This document shows positions 24,107 through 35,800 of a stretch of DNA of 64,000 nt, piece after piece. The stretch covers positions 1 to 64,000 of the forward strand of contig SNVD02013163.1 of the NCBI GenBank assembly GCA_013180625.2, in the 5' to 3' direction. The translations under genes were made by a program, and so were the position numbers. Source of the DNA: Boswellia sacra. Taxonomy: Eukaryota > Streptophyta > Magnoliopsida > Sapindales > Burseraceae. Position 1 is the first letter of the stretch. The number at the start of each line of letters is the position of its first letter. Below the pieces are notes generated by a model. It saw only the letters and a program-made list of their open reading frames with translations, was not told the DNA's origin and made no database searches.

Positions 24107-25990
24107 ATGGCTCTAAAGCTTCGATCTCAGTTAAAGAACATGCAACGAGCTTTGCACGATTCTCCTTCATACTCATCGTCGCAAGAAGCACCTTTGGAGC
24201 AGTCATCGTCGACTTACCATGAAACTCAAGTAGAAGTCGATCCTACACATCAGAGACATAGAATGATGAAAAAACAAAGTTGTTAGATCATAATGATCTA
24301 GCCAGGAGTAAAGATTTTGACATGCATGTGAATCAATTCTTGAAGGATTCAATCCCAATGAAGGCAAGTTTGCTTCTAAAGAGATCAAGGAAAGACATGA
24401 TGACTACATTGTAGCAAGAGAGCTCTCGAAGAAATGATTTGTTAAGATAGAAACATTTACCTCTTTCTCCCTTGATGCTCTGCTTTAAGATAGGTAGTGC
24501 AATAAATTGGTAACTCAACTTCAACTCCTTGCTGCTTCTTTAATTAGAGAGTTCTATGCAAATGTGGTGGATGATATTAATGATACTTCACATGTTAGAT
24601 ATCATCTAGTTTATTGTAGAGGAAAGGATGTTCACTTCTCTCTGAATGTTATTAATGATTTTCTAGAGATACCCAGGGGTGTTGATCATGATATGTATTT
24701 ATTGAAACTCACAAAGAATACTGTCTAGAAAGAACTTGTCGGTTATGCCATTAAGGGCCAAGAACAAATTACACAATTTCAATTGTTGTCTAGGTATAGA
24801 ATTTTGAATAAATTTGCTAGGTATAACTGGACTCCAACTTCTCATTCAATTGCCATTAGCCTTGATAGAGCCAAGTTTTTATATTGCTTAGGGAAGAATA
24901 AAAGCATTAATTTGGTATTGTGGATTTATGATTACATAGATGCTGCTGACAAAAATCATTCTCAAAGATTATATTTCCCTTGTCTCATTATGAGAATTTT
25001 GATGAAAAATGGCATTGAGCTTGAAGCTGATGATGTTATAGAACCTCTAGAGTCTCTAATAACTAGTGGTTTTATGAAAAGAGTGAGAGGTCAGCAAAGA
25101 GAGGATGATAAGGAGAGGAAATTGAACCTACTCCAAAAAGAGTTAGGATGACCACTAAGCAGTCTTTAGATTCTGTGCAGCATACCCTGTAAGTTTGTCT
25201 AACAATCTTGTTTCAATATTGCAACAACAACAGTAGATTTTGGTTAATCAACAGAAACTTATGGAGCAACAAAAAGAGAATGATGCAAAAGTACAAGCTC
25301 ATCTTGAATTTATGTTGAAACATTTTGCAAATTTCTCTTTAGCACAACAATCTCCAGCTACAGTAGGACTTTTCACCTCTGGAGCTCACATAAGCCATTC
25401 CCATGTTGCATCTACACTGCAAGACCCTCTAGTCATTTTTGTTCCTTTAGCCGTAGAATAAGAATCACCAGACATCCTTGCTATTGTTAATGCTGAAATT
25501 CTAATTATAGAAACTCCATTTCCAATTTTCACAACTGCAACTATCACAATCACAGCTCTTGCACGAGTTGAATCACCACCATCTATTTTAGTTCCTATTT
25601 TCACTGTAGAAATTTCTACCACCATTCTAACAAACATTATGCCTCCCATTATTCCAACTGAACTCCTGTCGCTGATATCATTACACCATGCACTCAACCT
25701 GCAATTGAACTAGTCCCATTTCTAACTCAATCAATTACAGCATCTCATCATTCCTCCTCCACTTCAACCGAAAAAGATGTTTCTCCACCAGCTACTGCAG
25801 CTGCTTCATTGCTGCATATGTCCTTTTTTTCACCATAGGTAACTAAGGAAATAGTTAAGACTCTTGCTGCAATGACTGCCACTTCCTTGGAACAGTTTAC
25901 TCCAGTCTCTTCTCCACTAGCACCTTCCACAAGACAAAAGGCCAAGGACAAAGGGTGGTTTTCTCAAGCTTGGATTCTTATCGAGAAGGT
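24107..25990 (+). pseudogene. Sirevirus additional (env-like) ORF, broken
   Basis: A frame opens at ATG 24107 with a Ser- and Gln-rich N-terminus, then shifts near 24260. The conserved middle reads FYANVVDDI (24552) and YHLVYCRGKDVHFSLNVIN (24600-24655). It continues through ARYNWTPTSHSI (24815) and YFPCLIMRILMKNGIE (24975-25020). A Gln-rich and then Thr/Pro-rich tail follows to about 25990. Position between pol and the 3' LTR and the matching gene at 52988-54650 identify it as the extra ORF of Sireviruses, sometimes called env-like; its function is not established. Several stops and shifts; not expressed as one protein. Confidence 0.65.
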
Positions 25991-26031
25991 ATTCTCGATA
26001 CCAAAAATAGTGTTTTTTGGCACTTTGTGAA

Positions 26032-26410
26032 GAAAAAAGGGGGAGTAGCAAGACTAGGCAGAAGTTGGGTTGTTGTTTTGCTTTCTACTGGTTTTGCTGA
26101 TAACTTTTACATTGTGATGTTTTATGTTGAGGGGGAGAAGAACATACTTAGGGGGAGTACTGAACTTAGGGGGAGATGACACTGTTTGTTTTTATTTTTG
26201 TTGTTTTGAACATAGTTGATTACTTGTGTTTGCTTGGTCTATATGAACTTTGCTAAAGCTGACTGAGCAAAGTTCTTTTACAGGATAATTTTTGTAACCA
26301 TTTTAATGTAGTTTTAATTTGTTTCCCTATTAGAGTTATGTTATTGCTAACTGATTTTATGCAGATTATTTTACTTTGTGTTTTTCTCACAAAATGCCAA
26401 AATGGGAGAT
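26032..26410 (+). promoter_or_regulatory. Repeated polypurine tracts before the 3' LTR
   Basis: GGGGGAG cores recur at about 26038, 26130, 26150 and 26170 (AGGGGGAGTA, AGGGGGAGAA, AGGGGGAGTA, AGGGGGAGAT). The likely priming tract AAAATGGGAGAT lies directly before the LTR TGTTAG at 26411. Multiple polypurine motifs are a described Sirevirus feature. Confidence 0.6.
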
Positions 26411-27225
26411 TGTTAGGACAATGCCACGTGGACTATCATGTGTCCTAGTGAATCTGTGTGGCATTGATGTGTTGGTATTTTAAGAGAAAACAAATCTTAT
26501 AATATATTATTTTACTTTCCTGTTTTGAATTGATTTAGTTATGCGAAACTTAACTGGATATTATTTCCACGATTTGGATTTATTTTAGCAATATATTGAT
26601 TTTATCTCACTTTAGGAATAGATTTATATAGTGTTGATTTATTCAATATCCTAACGTGAATTATCTTTCCTATATGTGTAAGATTTGCAAGATAATCGTT
26701 ATTAGAAAAGATCTTGAAGAATCGTTATATAATAAGGAAAGTTTGCTGGACAAGTTGCATATAACTATAAGTCTTTTGTCTATGTTTAGTAATGTTTTCG
26801 TGAGCAAGCTGTATAAGTTTAGCTTTGAGTGTGATAAGACTTATTCACTTATCATGTTTGTGGTTAACTAGAAGAGTGGGGTTATCTGATCGGGAACATG
26901 CAATACAATTTGAGAGGGACTAACATTGTGGGAAGTGTAGTAAGGATAGAAGTTAGTTTGCTATAAATGGAGTTCTAGGAGATTAGTACGTTGTTTATAT
27001 AGGATAAGTAAGTGTGAGTGAATAGGAGTTCATCAACTGTAAAGTTATAGTCCTTGTAAATGTGAACATTATAGTGAATTGTAGCTTGACTACCCATGGA
27101 CGTAGGTTGGTTATAGGCGAACCACGTTAATCTCCTATGTGCAATTTTATTTATGTTTCGTTATATCTGATATGACTGCAATAGTTCTGTCTTACAGAAC
27201 TACGTCTGTAACTTCAAAACTTACA
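26411..27225 (+). repeat. 3' LTR of the first Sirevirus
   Basis: Begins TGTTAGGACAATGCCACGTGG and ends CTTACA. Partner of 16504-17302. Only 2 bp separate it from the MULE terminus at 27228. Confidence 0.85.
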
Positions 27226-27564
27226 TAGGGAAATTTTAACTAACCCCCATTTTTGGGTGCCTTTTTAAAAATAGCCTTCTAGCTAAATTTTTTTATGCCA
27301 TGGCCTCCAATATAAGAAATGACACTAATAACATCCAATAATTTGAATTTTACTCAACAAAATCTCCAACCTAAAATGCCAAACGTTGAAACCCTCTTCT
27401 CTATTTCAGTACACGATATCCCCCTCACTTACAAAATGCTGCCTGCCTATAAACCCTTGTCTCTCTCTTATCATGGATGATTGGTCAAATTATGGTATTT
27501 AAAAGTATCAATTGACTGCCATTGCCCTTCACGCATCAATTCCTCGAAGTCTGAAACCCCAAAC

Positions 27565-28846
27565 TAGAGCTACACGCGGGTCGGGTCGGGTCGGGTCAAG
27601 TTTTATTAAACTCGACTCAACCCGATGATGCATTGGATTCATCAAAATTAACCCGCAGTCGGGCTTTTGCAAAGAGTATCCCGCTGTGGGGTTTTAGCAC
27701 GGGTTGAGCTCGAGTTGATCGGGTTGGTAAAAAAATCACAAAATTGAAATACGGAGAAAAATTAAGCATATCTTTCTTTGGCATTTTAGCAGTTTTCAGA
27801 AAGGACCAAAGCGACGTCATTGTTTGTTCATTGAAAGTATATATCAAGAACACTATTCACTATGTATCACTGAACTTTAAAACATCAAAATCAGAATCTC
27901 CGACACATTTTTTTTTTTATTTTGAAGTAAAGAGAAGAGGGAAGTAAAAAGAAACAAACACACACAACAAACAAGAGAAGCGCCACAAAATGCAAGCAAA
28001 ACCTAAGTTCCATGTAAAGAAAAAAAATATAACACTGTTACAAAATCCATCACTGCAGAAACATTGACCTTTTGTGCTTACCAATCTTTGTATGTAGATA
28101 TATGAACATATAATCATAGCTTTACACAAAATTTTTCTTCCAGTATTATATTACTGTTTATTCTCAATTAATGGTGGTGCTTTCAATCCATTGGAAAAGG
28201 ATTAAAAACAAATGAAAAGAAAAGATGGGCTAGCTAGGGACTGAAACAAATTTTTCTTCAAATAGGACAACAGTGGTTGTCACTTATTGTAATTTTTTTT
28301 GTGAGCGAGAGCGAGAGTGCAGATCCAATTGAAGTGCTTGAAAAGTTAAACACAGATCTAAGAATTCAGTTAACACTAACTATGAATGCGGACAAGAGAG
28401 ATGAAGATGCAGCTGTGAGTGAGAGGGAAGAGGTGAGTTAGATGAAGATGAGAGGAACTCGGGGCGCAACCATAGAGGTAAGATTGGGGGTCGACGGTGG
28501 TAACAGAAGAGAGGCGGTGAACCGGTGAAAAGTGTTAAAAGTTTATTTTGGTGAGAGGAGAGTTGGAATGGATTAGGTTAAAATAGTTAATGCTTTAGGA
28601 ATAAGGGAAAAACAATCATCAAATAAAAAAATAATACATGTTCAAAACTTTATTTTTTTACAACATAACCCTCGGGTCGGGTGTAATCGGATTTTTTAAG
28701 CCAACCCGATCTCAACCTGACAACTCAAAAACCCGAAGAAACAAACCCAAAATCGGGTTTGTTAATATACATATCCGATGACAACCCGACCAACCCGATA
28801 AAACCCAATCGGGTCAGATGGGGTAGGGCTTTTTTGCACACCCCTA
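27565..28846. mobile_element. Non-autonomous hAT element with 8-bp duplication
   Basis: Ends are TAGAGCTACACGCGGGTCGGG.. and ..GCACACCCCTA, flanked by perfect 8-bp repeats CCCCAAAC (27557-27564 and 28847-28854). Subterminal repeats of CGGGTCGGGT lie on the left and CAACCCGA, AATCGGGT on the right, in inverted sense. An 8-bp duplication and TAG..CTA ends fit hAT. No transposase domain is present. The interior includes a GAGCGAGAGCGAGAG patch and no gene I recognise. Confidence 0.8.
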
Positions 28847-29024
28847 CCCCAAACTCCAACAGATCAACAAACTATTCGGGACATATCAATCAACCTTTTT
28901 GGTGTGTTTTTTTTAACTTTTTTGTTATGGAAATTGTATGATTGTACGATTATGGGTATTGGGATGTTGAGTTTTGATATGAGCTTCTGGGTTTTATGCT
29001 AAAAAAGGAGGATTGTTGAAGGTT

Positions 29025-29185
29025 AAATGAGTTTGACGATTCGATGGATGGACGAAGAGTCGTCGAATCTACTCATCGAACTATAAAATGTTGAATCCTA
29101 TGTTGATCATTCATCGAATTATGTCGAACCATCGTCCAATTTGGGTTTGCCATCATTGAACACATCATCGAATTGTCGAGATGAT
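29025..29185. repeat. Subterminal TTCGA-rich array of the small MULE
   Basis: GACGATTCGATGG, GTCGTCGAATC, CATCGAAC, GTCGAACC and ATCGAATTGTCGAG occur in 160 bp, the same motif family as at 3010-3245 and 11340-11735. Confidence 0.6.
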
Positions 29186-29310
29186 TATTTAACGGCTGGT
29201 CATTTGGAGGCCATGTCATGAAAATTTTAAGCATGAGGCTATTTTTGAGAAGACCTCCAAAATTGGGGCTAGTCTTTTAAATTTTTCAAAATAATAAATA
29301 AAAAAATCAA

Positions 29311-29355
29311 ACAGTTGGGAAGGCTCAAAAGTAACCATAATATTCATATTTTTAT
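29311..29355. repeat. Paralogous segment, part 2 (copy A)
   Basis: CAGTTGGGAAGGCTCAAAAG..AACCATAATATTCATATTTT aligns with 57267-57312 (CAGTTGAGAAGGATTAAAAA..AACCATATTATCCGAATTTT). It continues the alignment broken at 16503 by the Sirevirus and MULE. Confidence 0.6.
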
Positions 29356-29604
29356 AAGAAAATTACATAAACAGCCCAGGTTTTGGTCTAAAACAACCTC
29401 AGCCTGTTAACCGCCCTTACTTTCACGATTCTGTTAAAAAATTGACGGAGTAAAGATATTATAGTCATAATATGTGAACTAATAAAAATAAATTTTTTTA
29501 TTAAATCTAATTAAAATTTGGTAAATCTTATTTGTTCTCTCCTTTCTCCTGTCTTCTTTCCTCTCATCCTCCTCACCTTTTGACTCTCACAATTCTACTA
29601 TCAC

Positions 29605-30599
29605 CAGGCAGAGCTCAACCTCCAGGCAAGTGAGGCAATCGTCTAGGGCTGCAACCTCTAGTAAGGCCCTAAAAATTTATATTCCATCACTAAAGCCCCA
29701 AACTAAAATATGATAAGGCCCCAAATTTTTGTTTAAATTCTTAAGGCCCCAAAAATCTATGTTACATCATTAACACATTAAACGTGAAATTCAGATAATA
29801 GCCCAAATGTTTTGGTCCAATCCTTAAAGGCTATATTTTATGTAAAGACAATTAATTACGAAATATTAGTTTTTCAAAGATTTATGTATACAATCTATTT
29901 TATTTTCTTAACTACTAGTTCTTGTTTTTCACGGGAATTCAAGTTTAACGAAAATACAAAGTTAAATTATTTCCTTACTATTAGAAATCAATTACAATTA
30001 AATTATACTATCTTATTTTCAAATTTATATAAAATAAATTTTTCAAATTTCAAAAGATTGCCAAGATTATGATTGATATGTAATATTAGAAAAATTAAAT
30101 ATGAATATATAAGTTAACGCTCTTAACCTTATATGCATTCTCTTTTTATATTACAAACTTATTTTTTTAACTCAAACACATATATCAAACTCTTTCATTC
30201 TATTAAGATTAATAACCAAGATGATATATTATCTTATTATAATTTCGATTTCTACAACTATCCACTTTAATATTTTTTATTTTTATCAATTTCATTTTAT
30301 TTATTTTATTTTCATTTTTAGGCATGTCCATTAGAAAATATGAATTTAGACATGAAAAAGTTATTTAAAGATTTAGAAAAATTAGTTAAATACTAAAACG
30401 AAGCCTCTTCATAAATATGTAAGAAAAATAATAAAAATATACCAACAAAATTTTAATAATTGAATAAACAATACTAGTAAAATTATGATGAAATTTTAAA
30501 TAAAAATTATAATTTTAATAGAATTTATTTAATTTTTTATATTAAATATCAAAAAGTTTTTTTCTTTTGTCCTAGCCTCAAATTCCTTGGGTCGCACTG
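29605..30599. mobile_element. hAT-like deletion derivative
   Basis: The left end CAGGCAGAGCTCAACCTCCAGG..GAGGC..CTAGGGC is an imperfect inverse of the right end CCTAGCCTCAAATTCCTTGGGTCGCACTG. Flanks ACTATCAC (29597-29604) and ACAATCAC (30600-30607) match at 7 of 8, fitting a hAT duplication. A stretch near 30323 (MSIRKYEFRHEKVI) resembles the N-terminus of TTF/MYM-type hAT transposases before stops. Most of the gene is missing. Confidence 0.55.
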
Positions 30600-30799
30600 A
30601 CAATCACGGTTCTTTTGTTGCTCAAGGCTCAAGCAGCTGCAAATATGAACAACGGTTTGGACATCGGAAATTTTGGAAGCTGATGGGATGGCATGGGCAG
30701 TGAGAGATGAGATGTGTAAGTAATTTTCCCATATTTTTATTCAAGAAATTCTGAATACAAGACATGGCAAGAATTACCCTAAAGACTAGTACATTAAAA

Positions 30800-30915
30800 G
30801 TAAAAGTGTTAACCCACTGATAAGCAAGCAAGTTTTACTGGCATCTCCTTCGTGAGCACAGAAAGGAGGCTTCACCTTCACGCCACGCTACCAGTACATT
30901 AAGGAAAATTAGCAG
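30800..30915 (-). repeat. Paralogous segment, part 3 (copy A), 3'-UTR-like
   Basis: GTGTTAACCCACTGATAAGC..GAGCACAGAAAGGAGG..TTCACGCCAC..ATTAAGGAAA aligns with 57343-57397 joined to 60904-60957, skipping the 3.5-kb LTR there. On - a polyadenylation-like AATAAAA lies downstream (near 30740), so both copies may come from a gene 3' end. Confidence 0.55.
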
Positions 30916-30949
30916 ACGTCTGGTTTACAGTCACTTACCCCATTACTCA

Positions 30950-31375
30950 TTTAATCAAATTCAAACAAACACAAATCATCTCGGATCCGTTTATTACGTA
31001 AGTAACAAGAAACTAGAGTACATTCTATGCAACCGTATCCCTTTTAGGAATCTCATCAAATGCTCCAACACTCTTCTCACTACTCGAGTAAAAATCTGTC
31101 AAAGCAGTCATTAACAGACTATCTGACGGTTACCCATTTCTCAATACTCTCGGATAAATCTATGAATTACCTTTCATCAAAGAAGGAAACTTAATGCAAG
31201 GTTTAATAATAGCAAAAGAAAATGATAGACGGTTTATGGGTAAGGTATCCCTCTTAGTCTCATTTTTCTGTACAAATAATCAAATACTTGTTCAGGTGAG
31301 TTTTTCATAGACTAAGCTCTAATCATTGTGTTGTAATGAAATTGATCGAATAATTGGCGGAAACAACGGATATTG
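30950..31375 (-). pseudogene. Pentatricopeptide-repeat (PPR) protein fragment
   Basis: On -, blocks read YNTMIRA-stop-S, then MKNSPEQVFDYLYRKMRLRG (from 31308), then SFSFAIIKPCIKFPSLMKG after a shift near 31230. They continue with DSLLMTALTDFYSSS near 31105, and AFDEIPKRDTVA, a stop where Trp is usual, and NVL (31050-31015). This is the N-terminal repeat pattern of plant organellar PPR proteins, which bind RNA in mitochondria or plastids. Stops and at least two shifts in about 140 codons show a pseudogene. No further repeats continue at either side. Confidence 0.7.
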
Positions 31376-31999
31376 CCCAAGGGAGACTGTGAAGAGCGGG
31401 GCAGCAAGTGAAGGGAAACAGTGGATCTTCGTCAACCGAATTTTTTTAAAAAAAAATCCATGTGAGTAGGATCTAGGATGAGTTTTGATCGTTAATTTGA
31501 TTTCCGACTTCAGAATTCTAGTTAATTATTATATTAGGCTAGTTAATATATTTTAATCAATATTCTCTTTCACAACAAGCGTTAAGTCCCCCAACTGAAT
31601 CAATTGATTGACTAATACAATTTTTTTATTTTGATTTACAAAATTCACGTTAATGGCATTTGATTTCTGAAATTCTCTTTGGTAAGAATAGCAAACTTTC
31701 CCTTATCATATCGGACAATCTAATTTTTGCTTTCTCATAGGAGCTACTTAAAAGTATTCCATATCCTTTTCTTCAATTAATTTTTATGTATTAAAATAAT
31801 AATTTTCTATTTTATTAAATTCTTATTATAAAAAAGTTATTATATAAATATAATTTTCTTTTTATCCTCAATCCACATTAAATTCTTATTGGGCAAGCAA
31901 CTCATCCTACATGGACTTACACTGCCTAGGGGTGGCTAGGGTTGGCAATGGGGCGGGGCGGGTCCGGGGCGGCAGGTACCCAGCCTAATAAGATTAAAG
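31376..31999. other. AT-rich spacer with truncated hAT-like terminus
   Basis: Mostly AT-rich. At 31935-31982 lies TAGGGTTGGCAATGGGGCGG followed by more GGGGCGGG, a typical hAT MITE end, with no partner found. It abuts the first HAC-like exon, so it may mark the breakpoint that truncated that gene. Confidence 0.45.
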
Positions 32000-32570
32000 T
32001 ATTTGGATTCTTTGAAGTATTTCAGGCCTGAGATTAAAGTAGTTACTGGAGAGGCTCTCTGTATATTTGTGTGCCATGAAATTCTGGTAAGTTCAAAGTC
32101 TTGAACTATTTGTTCGATATGAAGTCAGCAAAGATTTGGATCTTTCAATTGGAAGTATTAGTTTCAATACTTGAGTATCTTTCCAGATTGGATACCCTAA
32201 ATATTGCAAACTACGTGGTTTTACAAGCTGTTGTATATGAGCCTGTCCTCCCCTTAAGATTTTATCATTGTTCATTTGCAGCATGCGCGCACTCCCTGTT
32301 ATATTCTATTGGTATCTGGGAATCGCCATGTGTGTAGACAGTGTAAAACTTTTCGGTTATAATAAGTTTCTTCCTTCTTTCTTTTTTCTTTTTTTTTTTT
32401 TGCTTTTTTTCAGTATTAATTGTTGTTAAACATATAACTATGAGGTATTCTTTTTTGAGCTCCAACTGTGAAGAATTTGCGGAGGGAGGTTGAGATTTTT
32501 TATTTTTTTGGTGATTGTAGAGATTTTATTTGTCCTTTTCTTGAGCAGTTAATATCCTGGACGTCATAAG

Positions 32571-32869
32571 TGTTAAAGATTAATGTAGAATATTATTTCT
32601 TTAACACTTACTAATCTGGTGAGTAATTGGTGATCAAACAATATCTTATTTTGATTTAGTCAAATAAGACTTAGTCTATTAGTTGAGTTGTGGTTGCAGA
32701 TTTTTAGGAGATAATGTGATGGTTTGTTACATTGTACTGCTATATAAAGAGTGGTTCATAAGTGAATAAAGTGTGCATTTCTAGTTCATTTTCTCTGCCT
32801 TGCAAGTATTTGATAAAATTTCCCTTAAAGTTATTTTTGTTCTTGTGTTACAGCTCTATATTTTTAACA
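32571..32869 (+). repeat. 5' LTR of the + copia
   Basis: Promoter elements: TATATAAAGA at 32741-32750 and GTGAATAAAG near 32763 as a possible polyadenylation signal. Confidence 0.95.
32741..32750 (+). promoter_or_regulatory. TATA box of the 5' LTR
   Basis: TATATAAAGA, conserved in the 3' LTR at 37146-37155. It lies about 130 bp before the primer site, a usual spacing for a short copia LTR. Confidence 0.6.
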
Positions 32870-32871
32870 TC

Positions 32872-32885
32872 TGGTATCAGAGCCA
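32872..32885 (+). other. Primer-binding site (tRNA-Met)
   Basis: TGGTATCAGAGCCA, complementary to the 3' end of initiator tRNA-Met, 2 bp after the LTR. Confidence 0.9.
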
Positions 32886-32897
32886 GAGCATTTCCAG

Positions 32898-35800
32898 ATG
32901 GCCGATAATCATGTTGGAGTGAATCTATCACAACCTTCAGTCCCAATTTTTCAAGGGAGTAATTATGATGTGTGGAGCACCAAGATGAAGACCTTGTTTT
33001 TATACCAAGAATTATGGGATTTGGTGGAGAAAGGCTACACCGAAGATGGAGTGGCGGTCGATACTCTCAGAGATCTTCGAAAGAAGGATGTCAAAGCTTT
33101 ATTTTTAATCCAACAAGCTATGGATGAGGCGATTTTCCCATGTATTGCTACTGCAACAAGGTCAAAAGAGGCTTGGGATAGATTACAAAAAAGGTATCAA
33201 GGCAATGCAAAAGTGGTAATAGTTAAACTTCAAACTCTTCGTAGGAAATTTGAAAGTTCATTCATGAAAGATAGAGATGCGTTATCAGATTATATTTCTA
33301 GCATAATTGATGTTGTGAATCAAATTAGAAAATATGATGAAGATTTTAGTGAGCAAAAAGTGGTTGAGAAGATTCTTAGAAGTTTGCCTAAGAAATATGA
33401 TCATGTTGTGGCTGCAATAGAGGAATCAAAAGACTTAAGTGTGTTATCTGTTGATGAGTTGCAAGGTTCCCTTTATGCTCATGATGATAGGATGAAGAGG
33501 TATAACGATGTTTCTATTGAGAATGCCTTTTATAATAAAATGCATATGTCATGAGGTGGAAGAGGTGCTGGTGAAACAAGCAGCAAAAGCAACTACAACA
33601 AGTTGCATGGTGGAAACTCATCACGTGGGAGAAGAGGAGGCAAAAATAGTGGTCATTCCTCTGACCATAACCATGCATCTAACAAGCAATGTTGATTCTA
33701 ACAATCAGCATCCAAGCAACAATGACAAAGGTGAGAATCGAAGCCAAAAACAATGTTACTATTGTAAAAAGTATGGGCATATAGAGAAATTTTGCAGGCT
33801 TAAAGAGAAGCAAGCCAATCTAGCCCAAGAAAAGGAGAAAAATGAGACTGAAAGTCTCTTCCTTGCATGCTTTTCTGCCAAAGAATGTTCTCCAGAAGTT
33901 TGGTACCTCGACAGTGGTTGTAGCAATCACATGACAAGTAATATGAATCTCTTCACCAACTTGGATGAGTCTGTGACCAGCGAAATTGCATTGGGTGATG
34001 GAACAGTGCGTAAGGCACAAGGAAAAGGTTCTATGATGCTAAACCCTCTTGGATTAAAATCTATTCAAAATGTTCTGTATGTTCCTCATTTGAATTCAAA
34101 TTTGTTAAGTGTTGGGCAGTTAATGTTGGATAGGTATTCTCTTGTCTTTGAGGGTTCTACTTGCTGTGTATTTAAAGACAAATCAAAAAAAGATTTTTTG
34201 GTTGAAGTACCTATGGCAAAAAATAGATGTTTTCCTTACATCCTCACATCTATTGACAAACATGCTTTGAAAGCAACTGTGACTGACGATACTTGGATGT
34301 GGCATCGTAGATATGGGCATCTTAATTTTAAAAGTCTGTCTCTTATGTCTGAGCAGAATTTTGTTGATGGTTTGCCTGTGATTAAAGATATTGATCATAT
34401 CTGTGAGAGTTGTGTAGTTGGGAAGCAGCACCATGATTCTTTTCTAATAGGCAAGGCAAGAAGAGCATCAAAACCTGCAGAACTAATTCATGCAGATGTT
34501 TGCGGGCCTATGAAGACACCTTCTTTCAATAACAACAAGTATTTCTTAGCCTTTGTTGGTGATTTTAGTCGAATGACATGGGTACATTTTTTGACGAAAA
34601 AATCAGAAGCACTTTCAACATTCAAAAAGTTCAAAGTCTATATTGAAAGGCAAAGTGAACAACAATTGAAGGTCTTGAGGACAGATCATGGTGGAGAATT
34701 TCTCTCAGAAGAATTTAATAGTTTTTGTGAAGAGTTTGGCATCCAAAGACAACTAACAGCTAGCTATACTCCGCAGAAAAATGGAGTGGCTGAGAGGAAG
34801 AATCGGAGTCTTATAGAGATGGGAAAAAGTATGCTGAAAGCCAAAAATCTGCCAATAAATTTTTGGGCAGAAGCAATTCATACAGCAACTTACCTTCTTA
34901 ATAGATCTCCTACAATAGCCTTGACTCAACAAACACCATTTGAAGCATGGCATGGGTGGAAGCCTAAGGTAACTCATTTTAAAATCTTTGGCTGTATTGC
35001 ACATGTGCATATTCCATCCCAAAAGAGAGGTAAATTAGATGACAATAGTATCAAATGCGTTTTTGTTGGCTATAGCATTGAAACTAAAGGATATCATTTC
35101 TACAACCCAATTTCCAAGAAGTTAATAATAAGTCGTGATGCTGTATTTGATAAGAAGAGTGCTTGGAATCGGGAGTTTATGCAATCAGGTTTAGGATTAG
35201 TGCTTGAAGATTATGAGTTCCTTAATACTCCTACAAGGCAAGAAGATGAGAATGGAGGTTCTAGTTCATCTACACCAAACAGCCCCTACTTTTGTACATC
35301 GACAAGTAATGAATCACTGGTCTCGAGCTCATCCTCACCAATCTCTTCTTCATCAGAGACACCACCAAGAAAATGGAGGCCATTGGAAGAAATTTATGAA
35401 AATACAGAAAAATGTCAAGTTGCCCAAATCGATGAACCAGTCATTTTTGAAGAAGCAATTAAATCCAAGGAGTGGCATGCAGCAATGGATGAAGAGATGA
35501 GAGCCTTAGAAGGAAACAAGACATGGGAGCTACTTGACATTCCGGATGGAAAGAAGGTTGTTGGGCTAAAGTGGATTTATAAAATTAAGTTCCAAGCTGA
35601 TGGTTCTATTAAAAAATATAAAGCAAGGTTAGTTGGACGTGGGTACATGCAACGAGAGGGAAAAGACTTCGAAGAAACTTTCTCCCCGGTAGCAAGGTTT
35701 GACACTATACGTCCTGTTTTATCTATTGCTGCCCATTTTAGTTGGAAAGTTTATCAGTTTGATGTAAAATTAGCCTTTTTAATTGGAACTTTAGAAGAGG

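Larger units (their letters stand above)
16504..27225 (+). mobile_element. Sirevirus-type Ty1/copia retrotransposon, old copy
   Basis: LTRs of about 0.8 kb (16504-17302 and 26411-27225) enclose a primer site with GGTATCAGAATCGAG, a gag-pol pseudogene, a long spacer, an additional ORF and multiple GGGGGAG polypurine tracts. The pol order, with integrase before reverse transcriptase, is copia. The extra 3' ORF, repeated polypurine motifs and the LTR block CCCGTGGACGTAGG..GAACCACGT are Sirevirus traits. The outer ends carry TG-to-TA changes and no clear 5-bp duplication. A MULE terminus abuts the right LTR at 27228. A solo LTR is nested at 22206-23102. Confidence 0.85.
27228..29287. mobile_element. 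Non-autonomous MULE related to the 2.6-12.4 kb element
   Basis: The left arm GGGAAATTTTAACTAACCCCC..AAAAATAGCCTTCTAGCTAA.. through ATGGCCTCC pairs with the right arm GGAGGCCATGTCATGAAAAT..AAAAT..GGGGCTAG..AAATTTTTC over about 95 bp. The TIR and the TTCGA-rich subterminal array (29025-29185) match the large MULE. No transposase is present. The element is interrupted by a hAT insertion at 27565-28846. No convincing 9-bp duplication is seen; the left end abuts the Sirevirus LTR. Confidence 0.7.

Noticed and set aside
25386..25951. Frames on - opposite the Sirevirus extra ORF
   Set aside because: Shadow frames of the Thr/Ala/Pro-rich tail on +.
29812..30072. 86-codon frame in AT-rich DNA
   Set aside because: It is Phe/Ile/Tyr/Asn-rich as expected from AT-rich sequence and lies inside the hAT derivative.
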